Source: Lachnospiraceae bacterium UBA6987
Lineage (GTDB): Bacteria; Bacillota; Clostridia; Lachnospirales; Lachnospiraceae
Assembly: GCA_002449955.1 (NCBI GenBank)
Contig: DJYD01000038.1
Span: forward strand, 1-14,902
Length of the DNA: 14,902 bases
Reading direction: 5' to 3'
Shown: one piece after another, positions 13,463 through 14,902 of the stretch
How positions within the stretch are numbered: position 1 is the first letter of the stretch
How the letters are laid out: each line of letters starts with the position of its first letter
Notes under the pieces: generated by a model
The model's database searches: none
What the model was told of the DNA's origin: nothing
Seen by the model: only the letters and a program-made list of their open reading frames with translations
Program-made: the position numbers and the translations under genes

Positions 13463-14374
13463 ATGCTGGATATATGCCTTGCGGGAACCGGCGGCATGAT
13501 GCCGCTTCCCTATCGCTGGCTGACCAGCCTGATGCTACGGTATGAGGGCAGTCAGCTGCTCATCGACTGCGGCGAAGGCACGCAGATCGCGTTAAAAAAA
13601 CGAGGCTGGAGCTTCAAACCGATCGATATCATCTGCATCACGCATTTTCATGCGGATCATATCAGCGGGCTTGTGGGGCTCCTGCTTACCATGGGCAATG
13701 CAGAACGCACGGAACCGGTGACCATGATCGGGCCGAGAGGTCTGGAACAGGTGGTGAATTCCCTGCGCATTGTTGCACCGGAGCTGCCCTTCCCGATCGA
13801 GTTTATTGAGCTGACCGAGCCGTCTGCCACGATTACGGTTCGTGATTATATCATCACGGCGTACCGCGTGCACCATGCGATCACGACCTACGGCTATGCG
13901 GTGGAAATCCCCCGGGCGGGACGCTTCCAGGTGGAACGCGCCGAGGCACTGGGCCTTCCGGTGCGGTACTGGAACCGCCTGCAGAAGGGCGAAATCATAG
14001 AGTTCGAAGGGGAGACTTATTATCCGGAAATGGTGATGGGGCCGCCGAGAAAAGGTCTGAAAGTCGCCTACTGCACGGACTCGCGGCCGACAAAGTCGAT
14101 CGTGGAGGGAGCAAGAGGCGCTGATCTGTTCATCTGCGAAGGCATGTACGGCGAAAGGGGTTCGGAAGAACGCGCAGCAGAGCATAAGCACATGAACTTT
14201 GCCGAGGCAGCCACGCTTGCAAAGGCAGCGGAGGTGCAGGAGCTGTGGCTGACGCATTTCAGCCCGGCCTTGAACCACCCGGAGGAATTTATTGACGTAG
14301 CCAGGGAGATCTTCCCGAACGCGAAGACCGGCAGCGACGGCATGAGCATCACGCTGAAGTTTGCCGAAGAATAG
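13463..14374 (+). CDS. rnz: Ribonuclease Z-like metallo-beta-lactamase protein
   Basis: Probable zinc endonuclease that trims the 3' trailer of tRNA precursors. The 303-residue length and motif order fit the short RNase Z form: DCGEGTQ (35-41), the zinc motif THFHADH (60-66), His138 in VHHA, Asp206 in YCTDS, HKHMNFAEAA (241-250) and His265 in THFSP. The segment around 153-178 (RFQVERAEALGLPV..., ending LQKGEIIEF) corresponds to the tRNA-gripping arm. The N-terminus is atypical: LAGTGGMMPLPYRWLTS replaces the usual GTGAGVP...RN sequence. AAGGG (13450-13454) overlaps the rimI stop and sits eight bases before the ATG. Placement between rimI and tsaD suits a tRNA role, but another MBL-fold hydrolase activity is not excluded. 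Confidence 0.85.
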   Translation: MLDICLAGTGGMMPLPYRWLTSLMLRYEGSQLLIDCGEGTQIALKKRGWSFKPIDIICITHFHADHISGLVGLLLTMGNAERTEPVTMIGPRGLEQVVNSLRIVAPELPFPIEFIELTEPSATITVRDYIITAYRVHHAITTYGYAVEIPRAGRFQVERAEALGLPVRYWNRLQKGEIIEFEGETYYPEMVMGPPRKGLKVAYCTDSRPTKSIVEGARGADLFICEGMYGERGSEERAAEHKHMNFAEAATLAKAAEVQELWLTHFSPALNHPEEFIDVAREIFPNAKTGSDGMSITLKFAEE

Positions 14375-14389
14375 AAAAAACGGAAAATC

Positions 14390-14450
14390 GCTGGGGATCC
14401 AGCCGGCATCATGTCATTGCGAGGCCCGCAGGGCCGTGGCAATCCCCAGC
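14390..14450. repeat. Palindromic REP/MITE-like element
   Basis: Outer arms GCTGGGGAT (14390-14398) and ATCCCCAGC (14442-14450) are perfect inverse copies. Nested inside are ATTGC (14416-14420) with GCAAT (14439-14443), and GGCCC (14423-14427) with GGGCC (14431-14435) around a GCA loop. The core TGTCATTGCGAGG closely resembles a dispersed palindromic repeat family known from several bacterial lineages. No T-run follows on the + strand; an A-run upstream (14375-14380) would give a T-run only for the - strand. It fills most of the 115 bases between the RNase Z gene and tsaD. No copy elsewhere in this window was noticed. Confidence 0.7.
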
Positions 14451-14489
14451 AGAAAAAGCCTGCCCGCAGCAGAAGAGGGCAGAAAAGGA

Positions 14490-14902
14490 ATGGAACAGGT
14501 TTTGAAAGACATCCGTATTTTAGCCATAGAAAGCTCCTGCGATGAAACGGCAGCCGCGGTCGTGATGAACGGCCGGAAGGCGCTGTCCAATGTGATTTCG
14601 TCGCAGATCGCCCTGCATACGCAGTACGGCGGCGTGGTGCCGGAGCTGGCAAGCCGCATGCATATTGAAGCGATCGATCCGGTGATCCGGGCGGCTCTGC
14701 ACGATGCGGACTGCACATTTGATGACATCGATGCGATCGCGGTCACGAACGGGCCCGGCCTTGTGGGGGCGCTGCTCGTGGGTGTTGCGGAGGCGAAGGC
14801 CATCGCCTTTGCGCTAAATAAGCCGCTGCTCGGGATCAATCATATCGAGGGGCACGTGAGCGCCAATTTTCTGGAACATCCGGACCTGGAGCCGCCCTTC
14901 CT
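14490..14902 (+). CDS. tsaD: tRNA t6A transferase TsaD (3' partial)
   Basis: Start of the catalytic subunit that transfers the threonylcarbamoyl group from TC-AMP to A37 of tRNA. The frame is open to the end of the window, giving 137 residues of an expected 340 or so. Signatures are ILAIESSCDETAAAVV (10-25), the SSQIALHTQYGGVVPELASR block (37-56), TNGPGLVGALLVG (86-98) and the metal-binding His pair in NHIEGH (His118, His122). GAGGG (14474-14478) lies 11 bases before the ATG, and AAAAGGA abuts it, so the start is likely but not certain; an internal TTG at 14502 would remove four residues. It completes the TsaE-TsaB-TsaD set, separated from rnz by the palindromic element. Confidence 0.95.
   Translation, partial: MEQVLKDIRILAIESSCDETAAAVVMNGRKALSNVISSQIALHTQYGGVVPELASRMHIEAIDPVIRAALHDADCTFDDIDAIAVTNGPGLVGALLVGVAEAKAIAFALNKPLLGINHIEGHVSANFLEHPDLEPPF

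Noticed and set aside
14390..14460. Palindrome as a Rho-independent terminator after rnz
   Set aside because: The + strand continues AGAAAAAGCC without a T-tract, and tsaD lies just downstream. A dispersed repeat is the better reading.

Overview
The window looks like chromosomal DNA from a moderately GC-rich Gram-positive bacterium of the class Clostridia, possibly a gut Lachnospiraceae or Oscillospiraceae. The basis is strong AAGGAGG ribosome-binding sites, sigma-A-type promoters, a long-form HPF, VanW-family and SH3/NlpC-P60 exported proteins, an ECF-type vitamin transporter and a tsaE-tsaB-rimI cluster. This placement is an inference from gene content and style. No phage, transposase, CRISPR, rRNA or tRNA was seen.

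Region 1 (1-3101, + strand) is the end of an ABC importer operon. It holds a fused two-domain permease, cut by the left edge, followed by its ATPase. The ATPase carries an unusual block of about 120 residues between the Q-loop and the ABC signature, plus a Lys/Ala-rich insert in its C-terminal regulatory part.

Region 2 (3186-4986, +) is a single gene with its own sigma-A promoter, a 5'-UTR inverted repeat and a strong bidirectional terminator. It encodes a secreted cell-wall hydrolase with SH3-like domains, a repetitive Ser/Arg/Gln/Ala linker and a C-terminal NlpC/P60 peptidase.

Region 3 (5021-10115, - strand) holds two tandem VanW-family exported paralogues transcribed from a promoter at 10087-10115, then hpf. 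The upstream paralogue is 655 aa. The downstream one is 787 aa and ends in Cys-rich 39-residue tandem repeats. A hairpin at 5641-5670 lies between the pair and hpf and may be the operon terminator; the likely hpf extended -10 sits inside its loop.

Region 4 (10177-14902, +) is a divergently transcribed, tightly packed run: a nucleotidyltransferase-family protein, a riboflavin-type ECF S component, tsaE, tsaB, rimI, an RNase Z-like protein and the start of tsaD. TsaE, TsaB and TsaD make the t6A37 modification of ANN-decoding tRNAs, and RNase Z matures tRNA 3' ends, so the distal half is a tRNA-maturation cluster. A palindromic element resembling dispersed 'TGTCATTGCGAGG' repeats is inserted in front of tsaD.

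I found no clearly new system. The best leads are the enlarged ABC ATPase, the tandem VanW pair with divergent C-terminal tails, the promoter nested in a hairpin loop, and the palindromic repeat inside the t6A operon.
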